From: Sphaerisporangium rubeum
GTDB lineage: Bacteria; Actinomycetota; Actinomycetes; Streptosporangiales; Streptosporangiaceae
Direction: 5' to 3'
Assembly: GCF_014207705.1 (NCBI RefSeq)
Contig: NZ_JACHIU010000001.1
Location: forward strand, 6,254,501-6,318,500
DNA length: 64,000 bases
Shown here: in pieces, positions 1 through 8,488 of the stretch
Position numbering within the stretch: position 1 is the first letter of the stretch
How the letters are laid out: the number at the start of each line of letters is the position of its first letter
Position numbers and translations under genes: made by a program
The notes under the pieces: model-generated
Seen by the model: only the letters and a program-made list of their open reading frames with translations
What the model was told of the DNA's origin: nothing
Databases searched by the model: none

Positions 1-77
1 CGGGCATGGGACAGCGCTCTCAGACCGTGGCGTTCGTGGGCCTGGCTTGAGGTCGCGGCACAAAGACGCGTTGTCAC
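1..77 (-). CDS. Possible start of a riboswitch-controlled gene (truncated by window edge)
   Basis: An open frame begins at a GTG (77) on the minus strand and runs out of the window with no stop; its first residues read MTTRLCAATSSQAHERHGLR. It lies directly downstream of the c-di-AMP riboswitch at 245-400. In actinomycetes such riboswitches usually precede cell-wall hydrolases such as Rpf or NlpC/P60 proteins. I see no convincing Shine-Dalgarno sequence before this GTG, so the true start may lie outside the window. The product cannot be identified from 25 codons. Confidence 0.3.
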   Translation of the reverse strand, partial: MTTRLCAATSSQAHERHGLRALSHA

Positions 78-244
78 GTGATGCCGGTCAGCGGTGGCGG
101 GATGCGCCACCACGTCACACTGCGGGCGAGGTACTGCTCGCCTCGTGGACGGCTGCTTGAAGCCGCTTTCTTCCGCCGCTTCTGACGGCGAGATCCGGGG
201 TCAGGTCGCCCGGGCGACGAGCTTGGGGGGAGTGGCCTGTTCCA

Positions 245-400
245 CTCGGGTCTCCTCTCCTGTGACGCCTACCGGGTTAGCTGACGGGTTCGGGCTAGAG
301 AGTCGCCCTACCGCGGGTCCGCAACGCTTTCCCGCCGATTCACCCCAGGGTTGCTTGGGTCCCCGGCTCCCACAGGCCCCGCAAGGGCCCGATCTGGGAC
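245..400 (-). promoter_or_regulatory. c-di-AMP riboswitch (ydaO-yuaA type)
   Basis: Read on the minus strand, this stretch carries the conserved blocks of the ydaO class in order: GGGGTGAATCGGCGG, then TAGGGCGACTCTC, then CCCGAACCCGTCAGCTAACC and GGTAGGCGTCAC, followed by a GGAGAGGAG purine run. These are the core segments of the two-fold symmetric c-di-AMP aptamer. The family is normally an OFF switch for cell-wall remodelling or osmotic genes when c-di-AMP is high. It would control the gene reading leftwards off the window. An AT-richer stretch at 430-560 upstream probably holds its promoter. Confidence 0.85.
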
Positions 401-429
401 TCGACGCCGGATGGCGGCCTTCAGGCTGA

Positions 430-1035
430 AGACCAGGTCACCATCCGTTGTGTGTAAAACCTTACCCCCCAAGTCAGGACAAAGCAAACGAAGTATGCAC
501 AAAGTAGTATTAGATCTACCCAAACCCCACAAACACCTACATTTCCGGCATTACCGGACACTCCCCTAGGTGCGCGACACCCACCCCACCCTCCACCGGT
601 TCGATCGTCCGGAGCGCTGGGCCGGTACAGGTGACATCGCTTCCCCGTCCCCACGGCACGATCCCCGGCCGATCGAACGACGAGAAGAGACCCCACCAGA
701 GATCGTTGGCCTCTCACCAGGGCCAAGGCCACACGATACCCAAGCGACGGACACGAGCCGACCAGCGCGAAAAGGTCGAGAGCCGGAAAGCCGCAGCCCC
801 CGGGACCCGCGCCGGCGGCCGGGGCCGACCGTCGAGGCCGGAAGATCGTCGCTGGAGGGTCGAGGTCGGAAGTAGACAGGATTCGAAGCCGGCACACTCC
901 CCAGAACCACCCTGACACGGGACACCGGGTGCGAGGCCGGCGCCGAGGACCCGATCGGCTTCGGGCCGACGAAATCGCCTCATCGGGACCGCTCTGCCGC
1001 GACATCGCGAGGCGGCGGCCGGGAGGTGGAGACAG
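430..1035. other. Gene-poor leader and intergenic region
   Basis: Positions 430-560 are clearly AT-richer than the surroundings and probably hold the promoter of the riboswitch transcript. From about 570 to 1035 the sequence is GC-rich with overlapping open frames in several phases. These read as Arg/Pro/Gly-rich antisense-type translations with no recognisable motif and no good ribosome binding site. I see no gene here. Confidence 0.5.
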
Positions 1036-1038
1036 GTC

Positions 1039-1070
1039 GGGGCCGGGCAGTCCCCCGCCTGCCCGGCCCC
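1039..1070 (-). terminator. Hairpin terminator downstream of the osmC-like gene
   Basis: A perfect 12-bp stem (GGGGCCGGGCAG at 1039-1050 with CTGCCCGGCCCC at 1059-1070) closes an 8-base loop. There is no T tract, as is common for actinomycete terminators. It lies about 290 bp beyond the stop of the minus-strand OsmC gene, the only nearby gene that reads towards it. Confidence 0.6.
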
Positions 1071-1360
1071 TGGTACGGTCCTGCGCCGGTGTCTTCCCCC
1101 AAAGGCACCGGGGCGAGTCCCGCAGTACGGACACGGTCCCCCACCGCGTCCTTGTGGCAGAAAGCTCCAATGCGCCATTCCTGGCGCCGGCGCATCCCCC
1201 TTGACCTGCCTTAACACTACATACCGGGGCCTGAGGCGCTCGTCATCGGAAGGTATAGATTCCGTCTAACCCGCGAGGCTTCACGGCCTCGTCCCGGGGG
1301 GATGGCGGCGCGACCGGAGGGGAAGGGCCGGGAGTGCGGGGGCCGGGACGATGACGGGGG

Positions 1361-1759
1361 TCAGTCCTCGAAGGCCAGGTGGACGGGGACACCTTTCTGC
1401 AGGGTGTTGCTCACGGTGCAGTAGTTGGCGTGGACGCGGGCCGCGACGTTGCGGAAGACCTCCTCGGCCTTCTCGTCGCCTTCGGGGAGTTCGACCTCGT
1501 AGGTGATGGTCACCGGGCCGAGGATGTTGGAGGCGGCCTTGTCGGCTTGGACCGTCATCTGCAGGCGGGCCATGCGGTGGCCGCGTTTGGCGGTGAGAGG
1601 TTCCACGGTGACGATGTTGCAGCCGCCGACGGCGGCGAGGAGGAGCTCCACGGGGGTGAAGACGCCTTCGGTGTCGCTGCTGCCGATCTGGACGGTCGCG
1701 CCGCGTGCGTTGCGGGCGACGAAGCCGTCGTCGGTGCGTTCCACATTGACCGATGCCAT
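1361..1759 (-). CDS. OsmC/Ohr family peroxiredoxin
   Basis: 132 residues. OsmC-family proteins detoxify organic or fatty-acid hydroperoxides in the cytoplasm using two cysteines. Both are visible: C47 in the GGCNIV motif at the start of the central helix and C114 in NYCTVSNT. The segment FTPVELLLAAVGGC is typical of the family, and the length matches the usual 130-150 residues. It is closer to the OsmC/YhfA branch than to Ohr. The ATG at 1759 starts the recognisable N-terminus. It is followed on the same strand by the distant hairpin at 1039-1070 and looks monocistronic. Confidence 0.85.
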   Translation of the reverse strand: MASVNVERTDDGFVARNARGATVQIGSSDTEGVFTPVELLLAAVGGCNIVTVEPLTAKRGHRMARLQMTVQADKAASNILGPVTITYEVELPEGDEKAEEVFRNVAARVHANYCTVSNTLQKGVPVHLAFED

Positions 1760-1853
1760 ACGGCAGAGCCTAGGGCCGTCGCGTACGAGCCGGGGCAGCC
1801 GCCGGCCGGGTGCCGTGCGGGTCGCCGGGGGAGGCGGTGACCCGCGGCAGGTC

Positions 1854-2129
1854 TCAGGCTTCGGGGTGTTTGGACAGGTAGTCGACGTACACGGGGCGGA
1901 GGGCCTCGCCGAGTTCGCCTTCGCCGGCTCCCATGGCGTCGCTGAGCAGCGCGGAGAAGCGGCTGAGGTCGTTGGCGGCCTCTTCGGTGTGGCCGGTGGT
2001 GGCCTCGGCGACGGGGATGGCTTTCAGGAGTTCCCACAGGAAGCCGACATCACCGTGCGCGACGGCGTAGCGGACCGCGCGGTCGTGCAGTTCCCTCGGC
2101 GGCAGCGCCTGCAGTTCATCCTGGTCCAT
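1854..2129 (-). CDS. Small conserved-looking hypothetical protein
   Basis: 91 residues, soluble and acidic, beginning MDQDELQALPPRELHDRAVR and ending DYLSKHPEA. Predicted to be helical throughout, with no cysteines, no signal peptide and no motif I recognise. An AGGGGTGATCC purine-rich stretch precedes the ATG, supporting the start. It lies head-to-head with the membrane protein gene at 2268 and 94 bp before the osmC-like gene, so it could share a transcript with that gene. Coding appearance is good for this frame; function is unknown. Confidence 0.65.
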   Translation of the reverse strand: MDQDELQALPPRELHDRAVRYAVAHGDVGFLWELLKAIPVAEATTGHTEEAANDLSRFSALLSDAMGAGEGELGEALRPVYVDYLSKHPEA

Positions 2130-2267
2130 TAAGGATCACCCCTCTTTCACCACTTTCCCAGTGATCTGAGGGATATGCAGATCTTAGTGGCACAGGTGCC
2201 GTTTTCCGGCGTCCACCTGGCCTTCCGCCCTACCGATCAACCGGTGCGACGTGCCACCATCAAGGGC

Positions 2268-2645
2268 GTGAAGATCATTGTCAAGATCATAATCGTCGCG
2301 GCGGCCCTGTGGGCCGCCACCCGGCTGATCCCGGGGATCACCGTCACCGGCGGCACCACCGCCGTGACCGCCGGCACGCTGCTCGCCGTCGCGCTCATCT
2401 TCGGCGTGGTGAACGCCGTGCTCAAACCCATCATCAAGACCATCGGCTGCGCGTTCTACGTGCTGACCCTCGGCCTGTTCGCCCTGGTGGTGAACGCGCT
2501 GCTGCTCCTGCTGACGAGCTGGATCGCCGACCAGGTCGACCTGCCGTTCCACGTGGACGGTTTCTGGGCCGCCTTCTGGGGAGCGCTGCTGGTCGGGATC
2601 ATCACCTGGGTGCTCGACATGCTCCTCGGCCTCGGCGAGGACTGA
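2268..2645 (+). CDS. Phage-holin-4/YvlD-like small membrane protein
   Basis: 125 residues with four hydrophobic segments (about residues 5-20, 28-48, 57-85 and 95-118). The pattern FGVVNAVLKPIIKTIG followed by LGLFALVVNALLL is characteristic of the PF04020 (Phage_holin_4_2, YvlD) family. Members are integral membrane proteins of uncertain function, often in envelope-stress operons, and mostly unrelated to real phage. I chose the GTG at 2268 because the family starts with a short basic/hydrophobic segment. An in-frame ATG at 2175 would add 31 residues of non-family sequence. Confidence 0.75.
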   Translation: MKIIVKIIIVAAALWAATRLIPGITVTGGTTAVTAGTLLAVALIFGVVNAVLKPIIKTIGCAFYVLTLGLFALVVNALLLLLTSWIADQVDLPFHVDGFWAAFWGALLVGIITWVLDMLLGLGED

Positions 2646-2662
2646 AGCCGCGAAAGCCAGGA

Positions 2663-3673
2663 CTAGGACGGGGCGCCGACCGAGCCGCGCTCGCGCAGCG
2701 CGGGTTCCTGGATGACGCGGCGCCTGCGGGCCCGGCCGTCGGCCGCCGCCACGACCAGGCGCACCGCGGCCCGCACGATGCCGTCGATGTCCCAGTCGAC
2801 GGTGGTGAGCGCGGGGGTGAGCAGGCCGGACATCGGATGGTCGTCGTACCCCATGACCGAGATGTCGCCGGGGACGGCGAGGCCGAGCTCGGACGCCGCG
2901 GCGTAGACGCCGTAGGCGATGGAGTCGGAGAAGCAGAACGCCGCGGTGGGACGGTCGGCGGAGCTCAGCAGAGCGCACGCCGCCTCGGTGGTGGCGGTGA
3001 GGCCCTGCGGCGCGGTCACCACGTCGATGCGCAGGCCGAGCCGCTCGGCCTCGGCGGTGACGTACACGTCGGCGGGCCGGTCGGGGGTGCTCGGCCGGGT
3101 CGACGTGAGCACGGCGATGTGGTGGTGGCCGTTCTCCTTGAGGTACTCCAGAGCCATCGTCACGCCGCGGCGGTTGTCGAACACCACCTCCCCGGCCGTG
3201 CGGGCCCCGGTGAGCGCGTCGCCGATCGCGACCACCGGCAGCGTCTCGGCCAGCTCGGCCCACAGGGCCGCGGCGGGGTCCACCGGCTGCACGATCATGC
3301 CGTCGACACGCTGGTCGCGGAGCTGGTGCGCGAGGGTGCGCTCCCGCGCGGGATCGCCGGCCGCGTCCAGGATCAGCGCGTAACGGTCCTTGTCGCGCAG
3401 CGCGCGGCCGATGCCGACCGCGAGCGACTGCTGCCAGAGGTCCTCCAAGGAGCCGCACAACAGCCCGATCATGCCGGTACGTCCGCTGGCGAGGGCCCGC
3501 GCGATGGGATCGGCCTCGTAGCCGAGCTCGGCCGCGGCCCGGCGCACGCGCTCGATGGTCTCCTCGGAGACCTGCATGCCACGCAGAGCGTAGGAGACCG
3601 CCGCGGGAGAAAGGCCGGTCGCCTGAGCCACCTCACGGATGGTCGCCCGCTTACGCGGCTGGGAGCGCGGCAC
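2663..3673 (-). CDS. LacI family transcriptional regulator
   Basis: 336 residues. The N-terminal helix-turn-helix and hinge are clear (ATIREVAQATGLSPAAVSYALRG, about residues 9-30). A periplasmic-binding-protein-like sensor domain follows, with the usual VDGMIVQPVD and SVMGYDDHPMSGLLTPALTTV blocks. Such proteins repress sugar or metabolite catabolic operons and are released by a small ligand. The upstream region holds a near-ideal LacI-type operator at 3755-3794, between this gene and the divergent amidohydrolase. Autoregulation and control of that operon are inferred. The ligand cannot be read from sequence. Confidence 0.93.
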   Translation of the reverse strand: MPRSQPRKRATIREVAQATGLSPAAVSYALRGMQVSEETIERVRRAAAELGYEADPIARALASGRTGMIGLLCGSLEDLWQQSLAVGIGRALRDKDRYALILDAAGDPARERTLAHQLRDQRVDGMIVQPVDPAAALWAELAETLPVVAIGDALTGARTAGEVVFDNRRGVTMALEYLKENGHHHIAVLTSTRPSTPDRPADVYVTAEAERLGLRIDVVTAPQGLTATTEAACALLSSADRPTAAFCFSDSIAYGVYAAASELGLAVPGDISVMGYDDHPMSGLLTPALTTVDWDIDGIVRAAVRLVVAAADGRARRRRVIQEPALRERGSVGAPS

Positions 3674-3754
3674 CGGTCCAGCCTATGCCCAATCACCGCG
3701 CGGGACGGGCATGCGTCACCTCCGGCATGTGTCCTCCGTATTGACGTATGCCAT

Positions 3755-3794
3755 GTGAAGCGGTTCACTGAAACGTATCAGTGAACCGCTTCAC
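3755..3794. promoter_or_regulatory. Large LacI-type operator palindrome
   Basis: A perfect 17-bp inverted repeat (left arm 3755-3771, right arm 3778-3794, 6-base spacer AACGTA). Each arm contains TGAAGCGGTTCA or its complement, which itself resembles a LacI/GalR-family half-site pair centred on CG. It sits 82 bp upstream of the LacI start codon and 90 bp upstream of the amidohydrolase start. No T run follows, so it is more likely an operator than a terminator. Confidence 0.75.
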
Positions 3795-3832
3795 CACTAC
3801 GCCGTCAGGTCCACCGGCGAAGACGCACAATG

Positions 3833-3849
3833 CCTACTAAGTGAGTAGG
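3833..3849. promoter_or_regulatory. Second inverted repeat before the amidohydrolase
   Basis: CCTACT and AGTAGG form a perfect 6-bp inverted repeat with a 5-base spacer, 35 bp before the amidohydrolase start codon. An AT-rich TTTTATAGGTTACACT stretch follows, which could hold the -10 element. It may be an extra operator or part of the 5' leader; no matching regulator is evident. Confidence 0.4.
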
Positions 3850-3883
3850 TTTTATAGGTTACACTGTGAGGCAGGAGGTGACC

Positions 3884-4792
3884 ATGGCCACGGACGTGCA
3901 CCAGCACATCTGGACCCCCGGCTTCGCAGAGGCGCTGCGCCGGCGCGACACCCCGCCGTTCCTGGACGGCTGGACGCTCCACCTGCACGGCGAGCAGCCG
4001 TTCGCGACCGACCCGCGCGACCACGACGCCGAGCGGCGCCGCGCGCTCGACGCGGACCTCGACCTGGCCCTGGTCTCCCTGTCCAGCCCTCTCGGGATCG
4101 AGCACCTGCCGCCTGACGAGGCCTGGCCCCTGATCGACGCCTACCACGACGGCGCGCTCGCGCTCCCCGCGCCGTTCGGCGCCTGGGCCGGCGCCTGCGT
4201 CAGCGAGATCGACCCCGCGCGTACCGCCGCGGCACTGGACCGCGGCTTCGCCGGCCTCCAGCTCCCCGCCACCGCCGTCGGCGACGCGGCAGGGCTGGAG
4301 CGCGCCGCGCCGCTGCTCGACCTGCTGGAGGAGCGCGACCTTCCCCTGTTCGTCCACCCCGGCCCCGCGAGCGCGCCAGGCGCTCCCGCCTGGTGGGCCG
4401 CGGTCGTGCCGTACGTGCAGCAGATGCACGCCGCCTGGTACGCCTTCCACGCGTTCGGCCGGCCGCGCCACCCCCGCCTGCGCGTGTGCTTCGCGCTGCT
4501 CGCGGGCCTCGCGCCGCTGCACACCGAGCGCCTGATCGCACGAGGCGGCTCCACCAGAGGCGTCGTCGACCCCGACGTGTTCCTCGAGACCTCCTCCTAC
4601 GGCCACCAGGCCATCGACGCGATCACCCGGGTGACCGGCATCGAGGTCGTCGTCCTCGGCTCCGACCGTCCCTACGCCTCCCCCGCGAAGACACTGCTCG
4701 GAGCCGCCGCCGAGCAGCAGATGCGGTGTACCAACCCGGCCCGCCTCCTCGGCGCGGCCGGGACCCCCGCCACCACATCCGTCGTGAACTAA
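3884..4792 (+). CDS. Amidohydrolase 2 family metal-dependent hydrolase
   Basis: 302 residues from the ATG at 3884, which has a strong AGGAGGTG site at 3873-3880; an in-frame ATG at 3866 lacks one. The protein opens with DVHQHIWTPG, the HxH metal-binding motif of TIM-barrel amidohydrolases (PF04909). LFVHPGPA near residue 145 fits the next metal ligand, and VLGSDRPYASP near the C-terminus supplies the conserved aspartate. Relatives hydrolyse or decarboxylate cyclic and aromatic acids, but the substrate here is unknown. The stop codon lies within the ribosome binding site of the next gene, so the two form an operon. Confidence 0.82.
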   Translation: MATDVHQHIWTPGFAEALRRRDTPPFLDGWTLHLHGEQPFATDPRDHDAERRRALDADLDLALVSLSSPLGIEHLPPDEAWPLIDAYHDGALALPAPFGAWAGACVSEIDPARTAAALDRGFAGLQLPATAVGDAAGLERAAPLLDLLEERDLPLFVHPGPASAPGAPAWWAAVVPYVQQMHAAWYAFHAFGRPRHPRLRVCFALLAGLAPLHTERLIARGGSTRGVVDPDVFLETSSYGHQAIDAITRVTGIEVVVLGSDRPYASPAKTLLGAAAEQQMRCTNPARLLGAAGTPATTSVVN

Positions 4793-4806
4793 GGAGCCGA
4801 ACCCAG

Positions 4807-5316
4807 ATGAGCTGGGAGTCACTGCCCGACCGCTTCCTTGATCCGCGCGAGCTGCGGTCGCTCGTGGACGACATCGCGGACCGTCCCGAACTGTGGTCGC
4901 ACCAGGTCGCCTTCGGCGCGAACGGCGAGGCCCGCCACTACGCCTCGCTGTACCGCGACTCGTACGTGGACGTCTGGCTGATCTGCTGGCGGCCCGAGGA
5001 CGACACCGGCTGGCACGACCACGACGTCTCCTCCGGAGCGCTGCGCGTGGTCGACGGCACCCTGAAGGAGTCGAACCCGCGGATCGGCGGCGAGCACAGG
5101 GAGACCCTGGTGCGCACCGGGGACACGCTGTCGTTCGGTCCCGAGCACATCCACCGTGTCAACGGCCACGCCGAGACGAGCGTGTCGATCCACGCGTACT
5201 CGCCGCCGCTGTGGCGCCTCGGTCAGTACACCATCAGCGACGACGGCGTGATGCGCCGCTCGTCGGTGAGCTACGCCGACGAGCTGCGGCAGGAGCCGCA
5301 GGAGGCGCTGGTCTAG
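4807..5316 (+). CDS. Cysteine dioxygenase-like cupin protein
   Basis: 169 residues. A single cupin barrel carries H70-x-H72 (GWHDHDVSSGALRVV) and H116 in GPEHIHRVNG, matching the three-histidine iron site of type I cysteine dioxygenases. The bacterial family is about 170-200 residues, so it is near full length. Cysteine dioxygenase adds O2 to a thiol to give a sulfinate, but substrates differ within this family. An AAGGAG site overlaps the stop of the upstream amidohydrolase. The pairing suggests both act on the same compound, perhaps a thiol- or sulfur-containing molecule; this is inference. Confidence 0.8.
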   Translation: MSWESLPDRFLDPRELRSLVDDIADRPELWSHQVAFGANGEARHYASLYRDSYVDVWLICWRPEDDTGWHDHDVSSGALRVVDGTLKESNPRIGGEHRETLVRTGDTLSFGPEHIHRVNGHAETSVSIHAYSPPLWRLGQYTISDDGVMRRSSVSYADELRQEPQEALV

Positions 5317-5329
5317 CCTGCCGGGTGGT

Positions 5330-5399
5330 TCCCTGGCCCGGGGCTCCGCAGGGGACGGCGCACGGAGGCGCCGGGGACTTGGGGGTCCCGAGCCAGGGA
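5330..5399. terminator. Long hairpin between convergent genes
   Basis: TCCCTGGC (5330-5337) pairs with GCCAGGGA (5392-5399), enclosing further GC-rich self-complementary sequence. It lies between the stop of the cupin gene and the stop of the convergent MFS gene, and probably ends transcription from either side. Confidence 0.5.
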
Positions 5400-5420
5400 G
5401 TGATGAGCCACGCTGGGATG

Positions 5421-6701
5421 TTAGGGGCCTTCGGTGGCGGGGTCCGGTGTGACACGCGCGGCGGTGTGGCCGGATGCGGTCACCGGCCTGGCGGCGAGCA
5501 GGCCGAGCAGCAGCTGACCGCCGCACGCGACCGTGCCGGCGACCAGCGGCACCGTCCATCCGCCGGTGATCTGGTGGACCACACCGACGAGCAGCGGGCC
5601 GAGCGCGGCGATGACGTAGCCGGCCGTCTGGGCCACGGCGGACAGCGCGGTGACCGACGCCGGGTCGGGTGCGCGCAGTGTGATGAGGAGCAGCGCGAGC
5701 GCCAGCGAGGCGCCTTGTCCCGCGCCGAGCAGGATCATCCACACCCAGGGGACGGTGACCGGCGCGAGCAGCACGCCGAGGTAGCCGGCGATGGACAGCG
5801 CGGCGGCGACCGTGACGTGCGGCGCCTGTGTGGAGGCGCGGCCCGCGTGCCACGGCACGGTGAGGGTGGCGGCGAGCTGCGCGAGGTTGGTGAGCGCGAG
5901 CAGATATCCGGCCTCGTCCTCCGGGAGCCCGGCGTCGTGGAAGATCGTCGGCAGCCACGCCAGCATCACGTAGAAGGTCAGCGACTGCACACCCATGAAG
6001 CCGGTGATGTACCACGTCGCGCGGTCCCGCAGCAGCACGGCGTACCGCCTCGGCACCGCCGTGCTCCGGCCGGCGCGGCCCGCGCGGCGCACCGCCTGGG
6101 GGACCCACAGGACGGCGGCGAACGCGGCGAGCGCGGCCGGGGTCAGCGCCGCGAAGCGCCAGCCGCCTTCCTCCGCGAGCGGCACCATGACGGCCGAGGC
6201 GCCGGCGGCCCCCACGACCAGGCCGGACACGTAGATGCCGGTGAACGCGCCGACGTGGCGCGGGAAGTGCTCCTTGACCACACCAGGCATGGACACGTTC
6301 ATGACGGCGATCGCGATGCCGACGACCGCCGAGCCCGCGTACACCGCGATCACCCCGCCGCTCACCCGCAGCGCCACACCGGCCGCGAGGACGATCAGGC
6401 CGACCAGCAGCGTGCGGTCGAGCCCGATCCGGCCGGCCAGCGCCGGGGCCGCGGGGCCCGCGAGGCCGAGGCAGAGCACCATGACCGTGGTGATCGCGCC
6501 GCCGGCGGCGGCGCCGAGCCCGAGGTCCGCCATGATCTGGCCGAGCAGCGGCGAGACCCCGGCGAGGGCCGGCCGCAGGTTCAGTGACGCCACCACGAAT
6601 CCCGCGACCAGTAACACCCCGGCCCAGAAGCGAAGATCTCGCGTTCCACGGGAGGGATGTCCGGACGACGGGGGAACCAGGGAGGGGGTGGGGCTGTTCA
6701 C
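5421..6701 (-). CDS. MFS transporter, CynX/NimT type
   Basis: 426 residues with about twelve hydrophobic segments. The first helix region reads VVASLNLRPALAGVSPLLGQI, the hallmark of the CynX/NimT branch of the major facilitator superfamily (cyanate or 2-nitroimidazole transporters). GRIGLDRTLLVGL matches the loop 2-3 motif. It is expected in the cytoplasmic membrane. It lies 140 bp downstream of, and on the same strand as, the ThDP-dependent enzyme, so co-transcription is likely and it may move that enzyme's substrate or product. The gap contains a decayed copy of the upstream gene's 3' end. Confidence 0.85.
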   Translation of the reverse strand: MNSPTPSLVPPSSGHPSRGTRDLRFWAGVLLVAGFVVASLNLRPALAGVSPLLGQIMADLGLGAAAGGAITTVMVLCLGLAGPAAPALAGRIGLDRTLLVGLIVLAAGVALRVSGGVIAVYAGSAVVGIAIAVMNVSMPGVVKEHFPRHVGAFTGIYVSGLVVGAAGASAVMVPLAEEGGWRFAALTPAALAAFAAVLWVPQAVRRAGRAGRSTAVPRRYAVLLRDRATWYITGFMGVQSLTFYVMLAWLPTIFHDAGLPEDEAGYLLALTNLAQLAATLTVPWHAGRASTQAPHVTVAAALSIAGYLGVLLAPVTVPWVWMILLGAGQGASLALALLLITLRAPDPASVTALSAVAQTAGYVIAALGPLLVGVVHQITGGWTVPLVAGTVACGGQLLLGLLAARPVTASGHTAARVTPDPATEGP

Positions 6702-6752
6702 AGCACCAGAAGTTATCCCGTGATCAGAAAGGAGCGTCAGGCGGGATGGCTC

Positions 6753-6895
6753 ATGACACCGCTCAGATGCCGGGGTCGACCGGCTCGTCCACGGGGAGCG
6801 GTTCCTCGCGGGGCCCAGAAGAAAGCGTCAGGTGACACCCGTCAGGTGTCCGGGTCGACCAGCACGTCCACCAGGAGCGGCTCCTCGCGGGCCCA
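6753..6895. repeat. Tandem duplication of the 3' end of the ThDP enzyme gene
   Basis: The stretch 6753-6817 repeats 6832-6895 with about five sixths of positions identical. The second copy is the real 3' end of the ThDP enzyme gene (stop at 6842). The first translates on the minus strand to REEPLPVDEPVDPGI-stop, against REEPLLVDVLVDPDT-stop in the gene. It is a decayed duplicate lying just past the stop codon. Confidence 0.85.
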
Positions 6896-8386
6896 CAGGG
6901 CCGGGACCACCTCGTCGAAGACCTCGGCCAGCGCCGCGCGCGCGTCCACCCGTACGGCGGGACAACCGAGGCACCGCGCCAGCGACGCCGGATCGACCCC
7001 CGCGAACCCCGGCCACGCGGCTCCACCGGTCGGTGTGAGGACGACGAACAGCGCACCCACCCGGTGGCAGGACGCCGTCCACAGGGCCTGCGCCGCCGAC
7101 AGGGTGGCCGCTCCGTCGAGCAGGGCCACCACGGGCCGGTCCGGCCTCGCGAGCCGCAGGCCGATCGCGGCCGGCAGCGCGAAACCCGGGCCCGACGACA
7201 CCGCGGACAGATGACCGAGCGGCCGGCGGGCCGGGACGAACCGGTGCAGGGCTCCCCGGACGGCGGGGGCCTCCTCCACCACGATCGCCTCTGGCGCCAG
7301 GCGCGCGGCGAGCTCCTCCAGCACGACACCGGCCCGTAACGACTCCCCTTCGGCGGCGCGGCCGAGGAGGCCGGGCCGGCCGGCGGGTGCGGACCGGCCG
7401 TCGTCCCGCTGGGGAAGCGTGACCGCGAGCCGCTCGCACACCGCGGCAGGCGAGGCGAGCAGCGCGAGCGCCGCCGGTCCCCGGTGCATCGCACCGGGAT
7501 CGTCGCCGACCACCGCCACGGTGGCGCCGTCGGGTAGCAGCGCGTCGTGGTCGGCGGCCCTGAAGGCAGGGGCCCCGACGACCACCACCACGTCGTGTCC
7601 GTCGAGCACCGGACGGCCGCCGCCGTCCCTGTCCGTGGGGAGGACCCCGGCGAATCTCGGGTGGTCCTGGGGGAAGCCGGGACGGCCGGCGGACGGTTCC
7701 TGCCAGACGGGACAGCTCAGGCGGTCGGCCAGGGAGGCGAGTGCCGTCCAGGCGCGGCCGTTCCCCGTGAGCGCGCCGGTGACGAGCACCGGCGAGCGCG
7801 CGGCGGCGAGCAGGGCCGCCAGAGGTGCGACGTCCTCGGCGGACACACGGCAGGGCCGGCGGACGTCCATGGGGACGGGAGGTCGCGTGCCGTACGGCTC
7901 GTCCCAGCCGTCCATCGGAGCGAGGACGACGGCCGGGCCGCGGCCGGTGACGGCTTCGAGCGCGGCCCGCGCGACGGCCGCGGGGACGTCACGCGCGTGC
8001 GCGGGCCTGGCCGACCAGACCAGGTGCTCACCGGCCGGGTCGAGCGCGGGCCGGCCGTGGTCGTGGCGTACGGCCAGCACGACGAGCGGCGCGTGGTTGG
8101 CCCGTGCCGCGGCGAGCGCGCCGAGCCCGGCGGAGGTGCGCGGCAGCACCAGCGCGGGCCCGTCGTGACCGAGGGCCCAGCCGGTGGCCATGGCGGCGGC
8201 GATGCACTCGTTGGCTCCCGCGATGAGCGAGAGGTCGCCGGGTAACCCGCCGAGCGGGTGGGTGTCCGCCACGCCGGGGTCGCCGAAGACGGCGGTGATC
8301 CCGGCATGCCGCACCGCGTCGAACACGGCGTCGCGTACGTCCCCCGGGCCGCTCACGGCTCCGGGATCCTCACCCGCGTCGGTCAC
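6842..8386 (-). CDS. Thiamine diphosphate enzyme, benzoylformate decarboxylase-like
   Basis: 514 residues. The N-terminal PYR domain opens with VRDAVFDAVRHAGITAVFGD and has the expected catalytic-glutamate region (AGANECIAAAMATGWALG). The C-terminal PP domain reads SGPGFALPAAIGLRLARPDR, then QALWTASCHRV. The closest pattern I recognise is benzoylformate decarboxylase (2-oxo-acid decarboxylation). Oddly, the metal/diphosphate motif is degraded: the usual GDGS is LDGA, and the downstream Asn-Asn pair is Thr-Pro (VVLTPTG). Activity is therefore uncertain. It sits divergent to an IclR regulator and upstream of the MFS transporter. Confidence 0.75.
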   Translation of the reverse strand: MTDAGEDPGAVSGPGDVRDAVFDAVRHAGITAVFGDPGVADTHPLGGLPGDLSLIAGANECIAAAMATGWALGHDGPALVLPRTSAGLGALAAARANHAPLVVLAVRHDHGRPALDPAGEHLVWSARPAHARDVPAAVARAALEAVTGRGPAVVLAPMDGWDEPYGTRPPVPMDVRRPCRVSAEDVAPLAALLAAARSPVLVTGALTGNGRAWTALASLADRLSCPVWQEPSAGRPGFPQDHPRFAGVLPTDRDGGGRPVLDGHDVVVVVGAPAFRAADHDALLPDGATVAVVGDDPGAMHRGPAALALLASPAAVCERLAVTLPQRDDGRSAPAGRPGLLGRAAEGESLRAGVVLEELAARLAPEAIVVEEAPAVRGALHRFVPARRPLGHLSAVSSGPGFALPAAIGLRLARPDRPVVALLDGAATLSAAQALWTASCHRVGALFVVLTPTGGAAWPGFAGVDPASLARCLGCPAVRVDARAALAEVFDEVVPALWAREEPLLVDVLVDPDT

Positions 8387-8488
8387 CGTCGTGCCTCGGG
8401 GGTCACACGGCCGGGAGCGGGATCACCGGAGAGCATGGCGGACGGCCGAGCCGTGGAGCGACGCATGAGCACCCCAGAGGAGGACTGT

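Noticed and set aside
714..1217. Minus-strand ORFs of 167-249 codons in the first kilobase
   Set aside because: They overlap each other in different phases, are rich in Arg/Pro/Gly/Cys, span the 1039-1070 hairpin and show no domain.
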